From contig NZ_SWBR01000001.1 of NCBI RefSeq assembly GCF_005116505.1, forward strand, positions 496,001 to 560,000: a stretch of 64,000 nucleotides of DNA, in the 5' to 3' direction. Each line of letters opens with the position of its first letter. Position 1 is the first letter of the stretch. The notes beneath the pieces are model-generated. The model did not search any database. It saw only the letters and a program-made list of their open reading frames with translations, and was not told the origin of the DNA. The DNA is from Pedobacter polaris (GTDB taxonomy: Bacteria; Bacteroidota; Bacteroidia; Sphingobacteriales; Sphingobacteriaceae). Made by a program: the position numbers and the translations under genes. Shown in pieces: positions 18,398 through 26,258 of this stretch.

Positions 18398-19039
18398 TCA
18401 GGCATTAAAAATGTAAACATAATTATAGATGAAATGCGATAACGCACCAAAGTTCACAAACACATGCCATAACTCGTGACTGTGAAAAAACCTATTCATC
18501 TGTTTATCTTTTGCGTAATAGTAGGTTCCACCAACATAAAATAAACCACCCAAAATTAACCAAGCTATGGCTGCTATTGGTAATGTTTGCAACATCTTTT
18601 GCAAAAATGGAATAACCAAACAGCCCATTGCAATGTATAATCCAGTAGAAACAGCTTGGTTTTTTAATCGGTTAAAGATTTTTAACAAGCAACCTATTAA
18701 TGCGATTAACCAAACTGCACCAAATAGCACCCAACGTAACGATCCATCAAAAACCAATAAAGCTGTTGGTGTAAATGAGCCAGCAATCATTAAATAAATA
18801 CAGCAATGATCAAATTTTTGCCAAAACCTAATGCCATAATCCGTTTTAGGCACACTGTGATAAATTGCACTTACACCAAAGAGAACTATGATTCCAATTC
18901 CGTATATATAAGCTGCATTATATTCAATTATAGAGGTTGCTTTTTGCAACAGCAGGTATAACGCTGGGATTGCTAAAAGCGCAGGAACAAGGTGAGTAAT
19001 AAAGTTTCCAGGTTCTCTGATATACCTATTGTTGCTCAT
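18398..19039 (-). CDS. Hemolysin III/PAQR family membrane protein
   Basis: The 213-residue protein has seven predicted membrane helices and the conserved polar residues of the hemolysin III/PAQR family: EPGNFITHLVPALLAIPAL at the start, SAIYHSVP (Ser and His) near residue 60, KFDHCCIYLMIAGSFTP (Asp-His) near 75, and HELWHVFVNFGALSHF near 190, whose His residues are thought to bind zinc. Activity in bacteria is unclear. It overlaps the end of rbfA by 14 nt, so the two are cotranscribed. Confidence 0.92.
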   Translation of the reverse strand: MSNNRYIREPGNFITHLVPALLAIPALYLLLQKATSIIEYNAAYIYGIGIIVLFGVSAIYHSVPKTDYGIRFWQKFDHCCIYLMIAGSFTPTALLVFDGSLRWVLFGAVWLIALIGCLLKIFNRLKNQAVSTGLYIAMGCLVIPFLQKMLQTLPIAAIAWLILGGLFYVGGTYYYAKDKQMNRFFHSHELWHVFVNFGALSHFIYNYVYIFNA

Positions 19040-19412
19040 CGGTTTCTTCGTCTGTGTCTTTGCGTTCTCTAGCTATTTTATCGAAGATTTTATCCATGTG
19101 CTCAACATATTCATTCGTATCATCTACAAAAAATGAAAGTGTTGGTATAACTCTTGCCTGATGGCGAATACGCGAACCTAATTTATATCTAATTTCACTA
19201 GAGTGTGAGTTTACAGTAGCTAATGATAAACTTGTATTATTCGTGTTAAAAAAACTTAAGTATACTTTAGCAACTGCTAAATCAGGCGAAACGCGAACCT
19301 TGGTAATGGTAACTAAGGTATTTGGCAAATATGCCGATCCTTCCCGTTGAAAAATAGCAGCAAGCTCTTCCTGTAATAATCCTGCAAACTTCTGTTGTCT
19401 TTTACTTTCCAT
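19026..19412 (-). CDS. rbfA: 30S ribosome-binding factor RbfA
   Basis: This 128-residue cytoplasmic protein binds the 30S subunit during 16S rRNA 5' end maturation and cold adaptation. The KH-like fold is evident: RQQKFAGLLQEELAAIFQRE, VTITKVRVSPDLAVAKVYLSF, then SSEIRYKLGSRIRHQARVIPTLSFFVDD (the conserved R..P.L.F..D block), and an acidic tail. It is upstream of and overlaps the hemolysin III gene. A palindromic repeat half lies in its 5' region at 19430-19455. Confidence 0.95.
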   Translation of the reverse strand: MESKRQQKFAGLLQEELAAIFQREGSAYLPNTLVTITKVRVSPDLAVAKVYLSFFNTNNTSLSLATVNSHSSEIRYKLGSRIRHQARVIPTLSFFVDDTNEYVEHMDKIFDKIARERKDTDEETDEQQ

Positions 19413-19429
19413 AATTTATTGTATTGTAT

Positions 19430-19455
19430 TGTCATCCTGAACGTAGTCGAAGGAC
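19430..19455. repeat. Half copy of the TGTCATCCTGA repeat
   Basis: TGTCATCCTGAACGTAGTCG followed by AAGGAC lies between the rbfA start and the end of the next gene. Only one arm is present. Confidence 0.5.
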
Positions 19456-19471
19456 ACTTCAAGGTGTTATT

Positions 19472-20569
19472 TTATTTTTTTACCTCGTTTAAAACGAATT
19501 GCCAAGTGGGATATTTTGATTTAGTTTCAGCTTGTTGCTGATAAATTGTCAACATTCCTTTATCCCAATAATTTGCCAATGCAATGCTTGTTCTAGCTTC
19601 TTGTGGTTTAAATAGTGTTCCTGCAATATAACCTTTTTCACCATTGGCTGCTCTCTTTTTGTCAAAAGCTGACTTAGAGTTTACCCATTCTGCATGTGTT
19701 TTTTCGCCCGTAAAAAACGGAACCAACCAATCTACAGAACCTTTTAACGAACTTCCTTCAGCAGATTTATAGCTATAAGGGTTATCGCCAAACTTACCAT
19801 CTCTTTTCAAAATAGTTGCTGCTACCATTAATGGGTCTACATCATAAATATGATAATGCAAAGCATCTCTTTCATGAAAATCGAAGCTGCTTCCATCAGG
19901 CTTTAAATTTTTTGCGATTTGTTTTTTATAGGCATCAATGCTCCAATTTTTTAAACTATCGTTATTAATTGCCCAAGCAACCGCAGCCACTTCTTTAATT
20001 CTGTGCGAGTTCCAATTATTCATATAGGTTAAACTTCCACCTTTTTCTGCTTTGTTAAAAGATTTTATTTCTTGTAAACCCACTTTCAATAACCAGGCAC
20101 TTGTGGTTAAACTTAAATCAGTAGTTAAATCATTTTTCACTAAATCATAAGCAAAAATGATGCGGTCTAAATTGGTATCATTAATTGGGTTGCCTTGTGG
20201 TTGATTTCTCTTTGCCCAAGCCAATAAAAACTCACTAAGTTTAACCAAGTATTTTTGGTTTCCGGTAATTTTGTATGCAAAAGCCAGTGCATACACCTTT
20301 TGCATATCCTCTAAAGATTTCCAGGTTTTAATTTTACGCGGATCGCCCTGTAAAATACCTTCAGTTAAAATCGTATCAGCTGGATTTGGAGCTGAATTTA
20401 ACGCTTCATTAGCATCTTTCAGCAGGCTTTCCCAGTGCATTTTAGCATCATCAGTTTTAACTAAACTTTTTAATTTAGTTAATTCAGCTTTATTTAAACT
20501 TACAATTTGAGCATTAGCAGTAAAAAATAAAGTACAAAAAACACTTAGCAAAAGGAGGTGCTTCATCAC
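19472..20569 (-). CDS. Secreted alginate-lyase-family polysaccharide lyase
   Basis: The 365-residue protein has a signal peptide (cleaved near FTANAQ) and an (alpha/alpha) barrel of the alginate-lyase superfamily. The active-site block is visible: YMNNWNSHR near residue 182 (Asn and His) and SFDFHERDALHYHIYDVDP near 230, with the Arg and Tyr found in PL5-type enzymes. It should cleave an acidic polysaccharide by beta-elimination; alginate is only one candidate, and related families act on glucuronan. No SusC/SusD or CAZyme neighbours are present, so this is not a typical polysaccharide utilisation locus. Confidence 0.85.
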   Translation of the reverse strand: MMKHLLLLSVFCTLFFTANAQIVSLNKAELTKLKSLVKTDDAKMHWESLLKDANEALNSAPNPADTILTEGILQGDPRKIKTWKSLEDMQKVYALAFAYKITGNQKYLVKLSEFLLAWAKRNQPQGNPINDTNLDRIIFAYDLVKNDLTTDLSLTTSAWLLKVGLQEIKSFNKAEKGGSLTYMNNWNSHRIKEVAAVAWAINNDSLKNWSIDAYKKQIAKNLKPDGSSFDFHERDALHYHIYDVDPLMVAATILKRDGKFGDNPYSYKSAEGSSLKGSVDWLVPFFTGEKTHAEWVNSKSAFDKKRAANGEKGYIAGTLFKPQEARTSIALANYWDKGMLTIYQQQAETKSKYPTWQFVLNEVKK

Positions 20570-20586
20570 TACAGGGATTTGTTTAG

Positions 20587-21783
20587 CTAATATAATAACT
20601 TATCGTATGGAAAACGGTTAACATGAATTGCTTTTACTTTTTCATACAACAATTCCTTAAACTCTTCTACGTTTTCTTTTTGTGTTGCCGAAATAAAAAT
20701 TGCGGGAGCATTATTATGAGCCATCCAACTTTTCTTAAAATCTGCTAAAGTTAAAGGAGCAACCTCTTCTTCTAAATTAAACTCATCTTTTTCTGGTGTA
20801 ACATACGCATCAATCTTGTTAAAAATCATGATTGTATCTTTATCTCTAGCGCCCAAATCATTTAAAGTTTCATTTACTGTGTGTATCTGATCTTCAAAAT
20901 TTGGATGAGATACGTCCACTACGTGAACTAAAATATCGGCTTCTCTAACTTCATCCAAAGTAGATTTAAAACATTCTACTAAATGATGGGGCAGTTTTCT
21001 AATGAATCCAACTGTATCTGAAAGTAAAAAAGGCAAATTCTCTATTACCACTTTTCTAACTGTGGTATCTAGTGTAGCGAATAGTTTATTTTCTGCAAAC
21101 ACATCAGATTTTGCCAACATATTCATGATGGTAGATTTACCAACGTTGGTATAGCCCACTAAAGCCACACGAATTAACGCGCTTCTATTTTTACGTTGCG
21201 TTTCGTTCTGACGATCAATTAATTTCAAGCGTTCTTTTAACAAGGAGATTTTTTCTAATATCATCCTTCTATCACTTTCAATTTGTGTCTCACCTGGACC
21301 ACGCATCCCGATACCACCTTTTTGACGCTCCAAGTGAGTCCATAAACGTGTTAAACGAGGCAGCAAATATTGTAATTGTGCTAATTCTACTTGTGTTTTT
21401 GCTTGTGCAGTTTGTGCTCTACCAGCAAAAATATCGAGAATTAAGTTACTTCTATCTAAGATTTTAACTTGTAATTCTCGTTCAATATTACGCAGTTGCG
21501 ATGGCGATAATTCGTCATCAAAAACTACCATATCAATTTCTTCTGCCTTAACGTAAGCCTGTATTTCTTCTAATTTACCAGTCCCAACAAATGTTGCTCT
21601 ATCAGGCTTTAACATTTTTTGAGTAAAGTTTTTTTCTACTTTACCACCAGCCGTATCGACTAAAAAAGCCAATTCGTCTAAGTATTCTTTAGTTTGTTCT
21701 GGCTTTTCACCAGGTGTAATCACCCCAACAAGTACAGCACGTTCTTGCTTAAGGGCAGTATCATAAGTTTTCTGTTTTCCCAT
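20587..21783 (-). CDS. hflX: GTPase HflX
   Basis: This 398-residue ribosome-associated GTPase splits stalled 70S ribosomes. It has the N-terminal HflX domain (VDTAGGKVEKNFTQK, DELSPSQLRNIERE, RSNLILDIFAGRAQT), the linker GGIGMRGPGETQIESDRR, and a GTPase domain with P-loop GYTNVGKST (about 216), DTVGF (about 263) and NKID (about 333). The ATG at 21783 is used rather than a TTG 12 nt upstream. Confidence 0.96.
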   Translation of the reverse strand: MGKQKTYDTALKQERAVLVGVITPGEKPEQTKEYLDELAFLVDTAGGKVEKNFTQKMLKPDRATFVGTGKLEEIQAYVKAEEIDMVVFDDELSPSQLRNIERELQVKILDRSNLILDIFAGRAQTAQAKTQVELAQLQYLLPRLTRLWTHLERQKGGIGMRGPGETQIESDRRMILEKISLLKERLKLIDRQNETQRKNRSALIRVALVGYTNVGKSTIMNMLAKSDVFAENKLFATLDTTVRKVVIENLPFLLSDTVGFIRKLPHHLVECFKSTLDEVREADILVHVVDVSHPNFEDQIHTVNETLNDLGARDKDTIMIFNKIDAYVTPEKDEFNLEEEVAPLTLADFKKSWMAHNNAPAIFISATQKENVEEFKELLYEKVKAIHVNRFPYDKLLY

Positions 21784-21867
21784 GTATAAGTACAAAGATA
21801 CAAATTCTAATCTCGTTTCTTTTTTACCTATAAAACCTTACATAGAGATTAAAGTTTGATTTTAAAC

Positions 21868-21897
21868 AAAAAAGTCGCTGATAAGAGCGACTTTTAA
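21868..21897 (-). terminator. Rho-independent terminator after the small lipoprotein gene
   Basis: Stem AGTCGCT (21873-21879) pairs with AGCGACT (21886-21892) with flanking A/T runs. On the minus strand the hairpin is followed by a T-run just downstream of the lipoprotein stop. It could also act on plus-strand transcripts. Confidence 0.8.
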
Positions 21898-21913
21898 AAT
21901 TAGTAGATAAATG

Positions 21914-22291
21914 TTAGAACTGATAGCTACTTTGTGACGACATAACTGAACCTATCGTAGTATTTTCCTTTTTCAATACTCCATCTACAATAATTTGCAC
22001 CGTCATTGCTGCTGCCGCACTAGATGAATTTCCATCAGCAGCTATATTAACCACCTGTACAGATGATGGGATTGTAATCTGCCCACTTGACCATGTTGTA
22101 TTACCTACACCTGTTATTGTCGTCGAATTACCTTGGCTGTTCGTATGAACTACTGTGCTTAAAGTTCCAGAAGAAACGGAAACTTTGTATTCTACAACGT
22201 GAGATGATGTTTTATCTTTTTTACAAGAAAAAAGAAGAGTTGCGCTTAAAACAGCAAACGATAAGGAAAGTACTTTTACTAAATTTTTCAT
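21914..22291 (-). CDS. Small lipoprotein of unknown function
   Basis: A 125-residue product begins at the ATG at 22291 (an upstream in-frame extension lacks a signal peptide). The lipobox is TLLFSCKK, with Cys about residue 23. The mature part is Ser/Thr/Val-rich beta structure (EYKVSVSSGTLSTVVHTNSQ, VQVVNIAADGNSSSAAAAM), like a small Ig-like or MmpS-type beta domain. No function can be assigned. Confidence 0.75.
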   Translation of the reverse strand: MKNLVKVLSLSFAVLSATLLFSCKKDKTSSHVVEYKVSVSSGTLSTVVHTNSQGNSTTITGVGNTTWSSGQITIPSSVQVVNIAADGNSSSAAAAMTVQIIVDGVLKKENTTIGSVMSSQSSYQF

Positions 22292-22399
22292 AAGTTTTGT
22301 AATTAAGTTATTTAAATGACAACAACTTAAAAACAAAAATTATGCCAACACTAACACGTAAAACACTTTTAATCAGGTAGTTAACAAACTTAACTTAAA

Positions 22400-23203
22400 C
22401 TATAATTTATTAACGAAATCGATAATTGCCTGCCCTGGATTATCAGTTTTCATAAAATTTTCTCCTATTAAAAATCCATCATACCCTACAGCTCTGAGCT
22501 CCTTGATTACAGCCGGATTATCAATTGCACTTTCAGATATTTTCAAAAACTCACTTGGAATTTTGTCCACTAAATCGAACGATGTTTGAATATTTACAGT
22601 AAAATCGCCTAGGTTTCGATTGTTAACTCCAATGGCATCTAAATGCGGGCAAATAGACCTTTCTAATTCTTCCAAATTGTGAACTTCCAATAAAACATTT
22701 AAACCTAAGCTTTGAGCCAATTTACCAAAATCTATAATTTGTTGTGGTGTTAAAATAGAAGCAATTAATAAAATGATATCTGCTCCCCAAGATTTAGCCT
22801 CCAAGATTTGATATTCATCAATCATAAAGTCTTTCCGTAAAATTGGGATTTGATTAACTGCCCTTGCTCGAAACAAATCTTCAGCCTTACCACCAAAAAA
22901 ATCTGTATCCGTTAAAACAGAAAGTGCAGAAGCGCCAGCTAAATTGTAAGCTTGTGTTACTTCTGCTACATCTGCTGTACCATTGATCAAACCTTTAGAT
23001 GGCGAACGTCTTTTAAATTCCGAAATAATTCCCGTGCGTTTTTCATCCAATAAAAAATTCTTAAAAATCAATGGTTTTCTATTAAAATTCGGATTCGCTT
23101 CTAAGTCAGCAACTGAAACTTTTTGTTTGGACTCAGCAACTTCTTCTAATTTACGAGTAACAATTTTATCTAGGATTGACCCATCTGGTGATGTCGAATT
23201 CAT
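22400..23203 (-). CDS. trpC: Indole-3-glycerol phosphate synthase
   Basis: This enzyme converts CdRP to indole-3-glycerol phosphate, the fourth step of tryptophan synthesis. The 267-residue TIM barrel has ISEFKRRSPSKG (about 59, catalytic Lys), SVLTDTDFFGG, PILRKDFMIDEYQ (about 118), GVNNRNLGDF (about 192) and ISESAI (about 223). It is last in the trpE-trpG-trpC run. trpD, which in many operons lies between trpG and trpC, is absent; the 89-bp gap holds a palindromic repeat. Confidence 0.96.
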   Translation of the reverse strand: MNSTSPDGSILDKIVTRKLEEVAESKQKVSVADLEANPNFNRKPLIFKNFLLDEKRTGIISEFKRRSPSKGLINGTADVAEVTQAYNLAGASALSVLTDTDFFGGKAEDLFRARAVNQIPILRKDFMIDEYQILEAKSWGADIILLIASILTPQQIIDFGKLAQSLGLNVLLEVHNLEELERSICPHLDAIGVNNRNLGDFTVNIQTSFDLVDKIPSEFLKISESAIDNPAVIKELRAVGYDGFLIGENFMKTDNPGQAIIDFVNKL

Positions 23204-23227
23204 TCTATAAATATTTTAAAATATTTT

Positions 23228-23287
23228 TGTCATTCAGAGCGAAGCGAAGAATCTGAACTAATAGATTCCTCGTACCTCAGAATGACA
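23228..23287. repeat. Dispersed palindromic repeat between trpG and trpC
   Basis: TGTCATTCAGAGCGAAGCG opens and CTCAGAATGACA closes a 60-bp imperfect palindrome. It occupies nearly all of the trpG-trpC gap. Confidence 0.65.
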
Positions 23288-23292
23288 AATTA

Positions 23293-23865
23293 CTAGTTTT
23301 CTACCCAATTTTTCATCATTTGTTTACCTTCTGGTGTAAGCACACTTTCTGGATGAAATTGAACGCCACAAACATCAAATTCCTTATGCCTTAATGCCAT
23401 AATTTGTCCATCATTATCAATTGCTGTTACCATTAAACTTGCCGGTAAATCTGCTGGATTCACTACCCATGAATGGTAACGGCCAACTTCAATTGGTTCT
23501 ACACACCCTTTAAAAGTTAAATCATTTTTATCTAAAATTGTTATTGGAGTGGCAATGCCGTGCATTGGTCTGCCTAAGTTTAATAAACTTCCACCAAAAA
23601 CTTCAGCAATTGCCTGCTGTCCTAAACAAACACCCATTATGCTTTTAGTTGGTGCATAAGTTTTGATTACTTCTAACAACAAACCTGCTTCTTCTGGTAT
23701 TCCTGGCCCAGGTGAAAGCAAAATTTTATCATATGCAGCTACATCTTCCAATGCAAATTTATCATTTCTCCAAACCACAGCTTCATAACCTAATTCATTA
23801 ATTAAATGCACTAAGTTGTAGGTAAAGCTATCGTAGTTATCGATTACTAAAATTGATTTTTTCAT
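23293..23865 (-). CDS. trpG: Anthranilate synthase component II (glutamine amidotransferase)
   Basis: This subunit provides ammonia from glutamine to TrpE. The protein is 190 residues from the ATG at 23865; one base separates it from the trpE stop, so the two are translationally coupled. The class I amidotransferase triad is visible: GVCLGQQAIAEVFGG (nucleophile Cys, about 81) and CGVQFHPESVLT (His and Glu, about 170). It starts with the typical LVIDNYDSFTYNLVH. A frame extension upstream inside trpE was rejected. Confidence 0.96.
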   Translation of the reverse strand: MKKSILVIDNYDSFTYNLVHLINELGYEAVVWRNDKFALEDVAAYDKILLSPGPGIPEEAGLLLEVIKTYAPTKSIMGVCLGQQAIAEVFGGSLLNLGRPMHGIATPITILDKNDLTFKGCVEPIEVGRYHSWVVNPADLPASLMVTAIDNDGQIMALRHKEFDVCGVQFHPESVLTPEGKQMMKNWVEN

Positions 23866-23866
23866 T

Positions 23867-25270
23867 TTATATTTCTTCAGCCATTGCAATTGCTTTACGC
23901 AATGCCGCTATCTTGTTATTCACTTCGTTTAATTCATTTTCTGCTATAGAATCGGCAACAATCCCGGCCCCTGCTCTATAATGCAAATGGTTATTTTTGC
24001 TCATGAAAGTTCTAATCATTATTGCGTGATTAAAATCATCATTGAAACCCATGTAACCAATAGCACCTGCATAAAAATTACGTCCAAGTTTTTCATATTG
24101 GTCTATCAGTTGCATCGCCTTGTATTTCGGTGCACCACTTAATGTTCCAGCCGGATAAGTATCAGCAACCACTTTAAAAGAACTTACATCAGCCTGTAAA
24201 TTTCCACTCACCTTAGAAACCAAGTGAATTAAATGCGAATAGTATTGAACTTCTTTAAATGATTTTACCTCTACGCCGCTGCAATGTCTACTCAAATCAT
24301 TTCTAGCTAAATCTACCAACATCACATGCTCAGCACTTTCTTTTGGATCTTCTTCCAGTTTTTTGGCCAAAGCCACATCTTCTTCATCATTTCCGGTACG
24401 TTTAAATGTTCCTGCTATTGGAAAGATATTAGCTACATTATTATTGATGGTAATTTGTGCTTCTGGCGATGAACCAAACAGTTTGAAATTGCCATAGTCG
24501 AAATAGAATAGATATGGAGATGGGTTAATAGAGCGTAAACAACGGTAAACATTAAATTCATCCCCTAAAAAGGCTTGATTAAATGCTCTTGATGGAACAA
24601 TTTGGAAAACATCTCCACGATAAATATGCTTTTTCATTTGCTCAACCATATCCATAAAACCTTCATTGGTTAAATTAGATTGTTCTTCTCCATTAGTTTT
24701 AAAGCTATATTCTGGAAAATTTTTGTTTTGAATAATGTATTCGATTTTCGCTAAATCCTCATTCTCATCTTCATTAAATGAGTTTTTAACTAAGGTAACT
24801 TCATTTTTAAAATGGTCTATTGCAATGATATATCTATACACATGATATTGCATAGTTGGAATTTGCTCATCATTTGGTGTAACAGAAGTAAATTTAATGT
24901 CTTCAAAATGTTGAACAGCATTCCAAGTAAAATAGCCAAATAAGCCCGTAGAAATATGTTTCTCTTTAGTTTGGTTAACCGGATTAAATCGGTTTTTAAA
25001 AGCAGTTATTTCTTCTGTTAACACAAAATCTGTTTGATTTGCTTTAGTACCATCTGGAAAATAAGTACTCAAAACACCATCTTGCAAAATTATACCAGCA
25101 ACAGGCTCTGCACAAACATAACTGGTTGCATTTTCACGACTATGGTAATCAGAACTTTCCAGTAAAATGGTGTTTGGAAATACATCGCGTAAGCGCAGAT
25201 AAATACTTACTGGTGTTGTGGTATCTGCTAGTCGCTTTTTAGCGTGTGATTGTATATCGTATGTTTTCAT
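23867..25270 (-). CDS. trpE: Anthranilate synthase component I
   Basis: This is the first committed enzyme of tryptophan synthesis (chorismate to anthranilate). The 467-residue protein has the feedback-site motif LLESSDYHSREN near residue 36, the chorismate-binding PSRAF near 226, GSSPEAQI near 273, FPIAGTFKRTGNDEED near 294, ESAEHVMLVDLARNDLSRHC near 323, and the ending GAGIVADSIAENELNE. The LLES element suggests allosteric inhibition by Trp. Transcription is probably also controlled by the leader just upstream. Confidence 0.97.
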   Translation of the reverse strand: MKTYDIQSHAKKRLADTTTPVSIYLRLRDVFPNTILLESSDYHSRENATSYVCAEPVAGIILQDGVLSTYFPDGTKANQTDFVLTEEITAFKNRFNPVNQTKEKHISTGLFGYFTWNAVQHFEDIKFTSVTPNDEQIPTMQYHVYRYIIAIDHFKNEVTLVKNSFNEDENEDLAKIEYIIQNKNFPEYSFKTNGEEQSNLTNEGFMDMVEQMKKHIYRGDVFQIVPSRAFNQAFLGDEFNVYRCLRSINPSPYLFYFDYGNFKLFGSSPEAQITINNNVANIFPIAGTFKRTGNDEEDVALAKKLEEDPKESAEHVMLVDLARNDLSRHCSGVEVKSFKEVQYYSHLIHLVSKVSGNLQADVSSFKVVADTYPAGTLSGAPKYKAMQLIDQYEKLGRNFYAGAIGYMGFNDDFNHAIMIRTFMSKNNHLHYRAGAGIVADSIAENELNEVNNKIAALRKAIAMAEEI

Positions 25271-25312
25271 TTTCTCTTCTATTTATCGTGCTTGCAATGA
25301 CGAATTTATTAT

Positions 25313-25347
25313 AACAAAAAACCCGGCGTGTGGTTACGTCGGGTTTT
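25313..25347 (-). terminator. trp leader terminator (attenuator)
   Basis: On the minus strand, AAAACCCG-A-CGT pairs with ACG-C-CGGGTTTT around an AACCAC loop, followed by a T-run, ending about 43 nt before the trpE start. A segment inside the leader ORF (25403-25411, GUUUCGUCG in RNA) can pair with CGACGUAAC of the 5' arm and loop (8 pairs, one mismatch), which would break the terminator. This is the expected antiterminator. Confidence 0.88.
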
Positions 25348-25382
25348 GAAATGTGGTTTAGGTTTAGGTTTAGGTTGATAAA

Positions 25383-25463
25383 CTATAAGGTGCACAAAGC
25401 TACGACGAAACTCTTTTCAGAATTACTACGCCATTGCCAAGTATGTATGTTATTGTTAATCAT
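25383..25463 (-). CDS. trpL: trp leader peptide TrpL (26 residues, WQW)
   Basis: An ATG at 25463 opens a 26-codon ORF ending in TAG at 25383-25385. It begins MINNNIHTWQWRS, so two of its codons (9 and 11) are Trp, a residue that is rare in random short ORFs. The terminator follows about 36 nt after the stop. A ribosome stalled at the Trp codons would leave the antiterminator segment (25403-25411) free to pair with the terminator's 5' arm; a ribosome reaching the stop would cover it. Between the stop and terminator lies a short tandem repeat of CCTAAA (25355-25376). Confidence 0.85.
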   Translation of the reverse strand: MINNNIHTWQWRSNSEKSFVVALCTL

Positions 25464-25470
25464 TGAGCAG

Positions 25471-25500
25471 CAAAAATATACAAAAAGTTAAGAAATCAAA
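25471..25500 (-). promoter_or_regulatory. Predicted trp operon promoter
   Basis: On the minus strand TTTG (25497-25500), an 18-nt spacer and TATTTTTG (25471-25478) match the Bacteroidota TTTG/TAnnTTTG promoter with a slightly short spacer. The -7 box ends 7 nt before the TrpL ATG, so the leader mRNA may be nearly leaderless. Confidence 0.6.
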
Positions 25501-25611
25501 ATATTTTGAATTTTTTATTAATTTCTTAAATGTTTATTGGGGCTGCCAAAGTTTCAAAGAGTAAGTGAATGCAATGAAATGCTAACTGCTATTTCACTAT
25601 TCATAACTCAA

Positions 25612-26061
25612 TTAAGATACCCCAAAGAATGTTCTAGATGCATCGGCTCTTGTCATCATAAAAATGGCTGCAACAACAATTATTAAAGCAATTCCGAAAA
25701 AGATAGCAATCATTTTATGCTTAGTAATCGCATCAGTTACTTTTTTAGATTTTGCATTACCAACAGTGATCAAGATAATTGCTAGGATCATCATACTAAT
25801 GTGTTCCATTTTCCAATAACGGCCAACTGCTTCTGATGATGCCATTTTGGTTAAAGGGCTTAAAAAATATAAGATTAATCCGAATACCAATTGTATATGT
25901 GCACTTACTAGAGTAAACACATTTAGCTTTCTATTACCCTCTGTATAAGGATTTTTTCCAAACCATCCAGCCAATGCTTGTATTACAGCTATAACTAATA
26001 ACACAAAAACAATATACCTCCAACCAGAGTGTGCACTTTTTAAAATTTGATAAAAATTCAT
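25612..26061 (-). CDS. Four-helix membrane protein, possibly haem-binding
   Basis: The 149-residue protein has four membrane segments, with histidines placed at helix ends: SAHSGWRYIVF, SAHIQLVFGLILY, MEHISMMILAI, TKHKMIAIFF. Paired histidines in a four-helix bundle resemble b-type cytochromes, and similar proteins are often labelled cytochrome b-like, but no exact family motif is clear. It is monocistronic and divergent from the TonB receptor gene. Confidence 0.75.
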   Translation of the reverse strand: MNFYQILKSAHSGWRYIVFVLLVIAVIQALAGWFGKNPYTEGNRKLNVFTLVSAHIQLVFGLILYFLSPLTKMASSEAVGRYWKMEHISMMILAIILITVGNAKSKKVTDAITKHKMIAIFFGIALIIVVAAIFMMTRADASRTFFGVS

Positions 26062-26258
26062 GTCTTTTTTTATTCAAAAATAATAAATAATTGAATTAAA
26101 CAACCATATCTCCAACACCTAACATAATTTATATTCTTTCTTAACATCAAATTCATCTTAAGATTAAAAAGCTCGTTCTGCTTTACAATTTGATAACCAT
26201 AAGTAATGGCCTAATTAATTTTCAAAAAGGACTTTTGCGGCAAACAAATATCCATATC

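Noticed and set aside
25355..25376. GGTTTA tandem repeats as telomere-like or CRISPR-like sequence
   Set aside because: Only about 3.7 units without spacers; they lie inside the trp leader and are more simply part of it.
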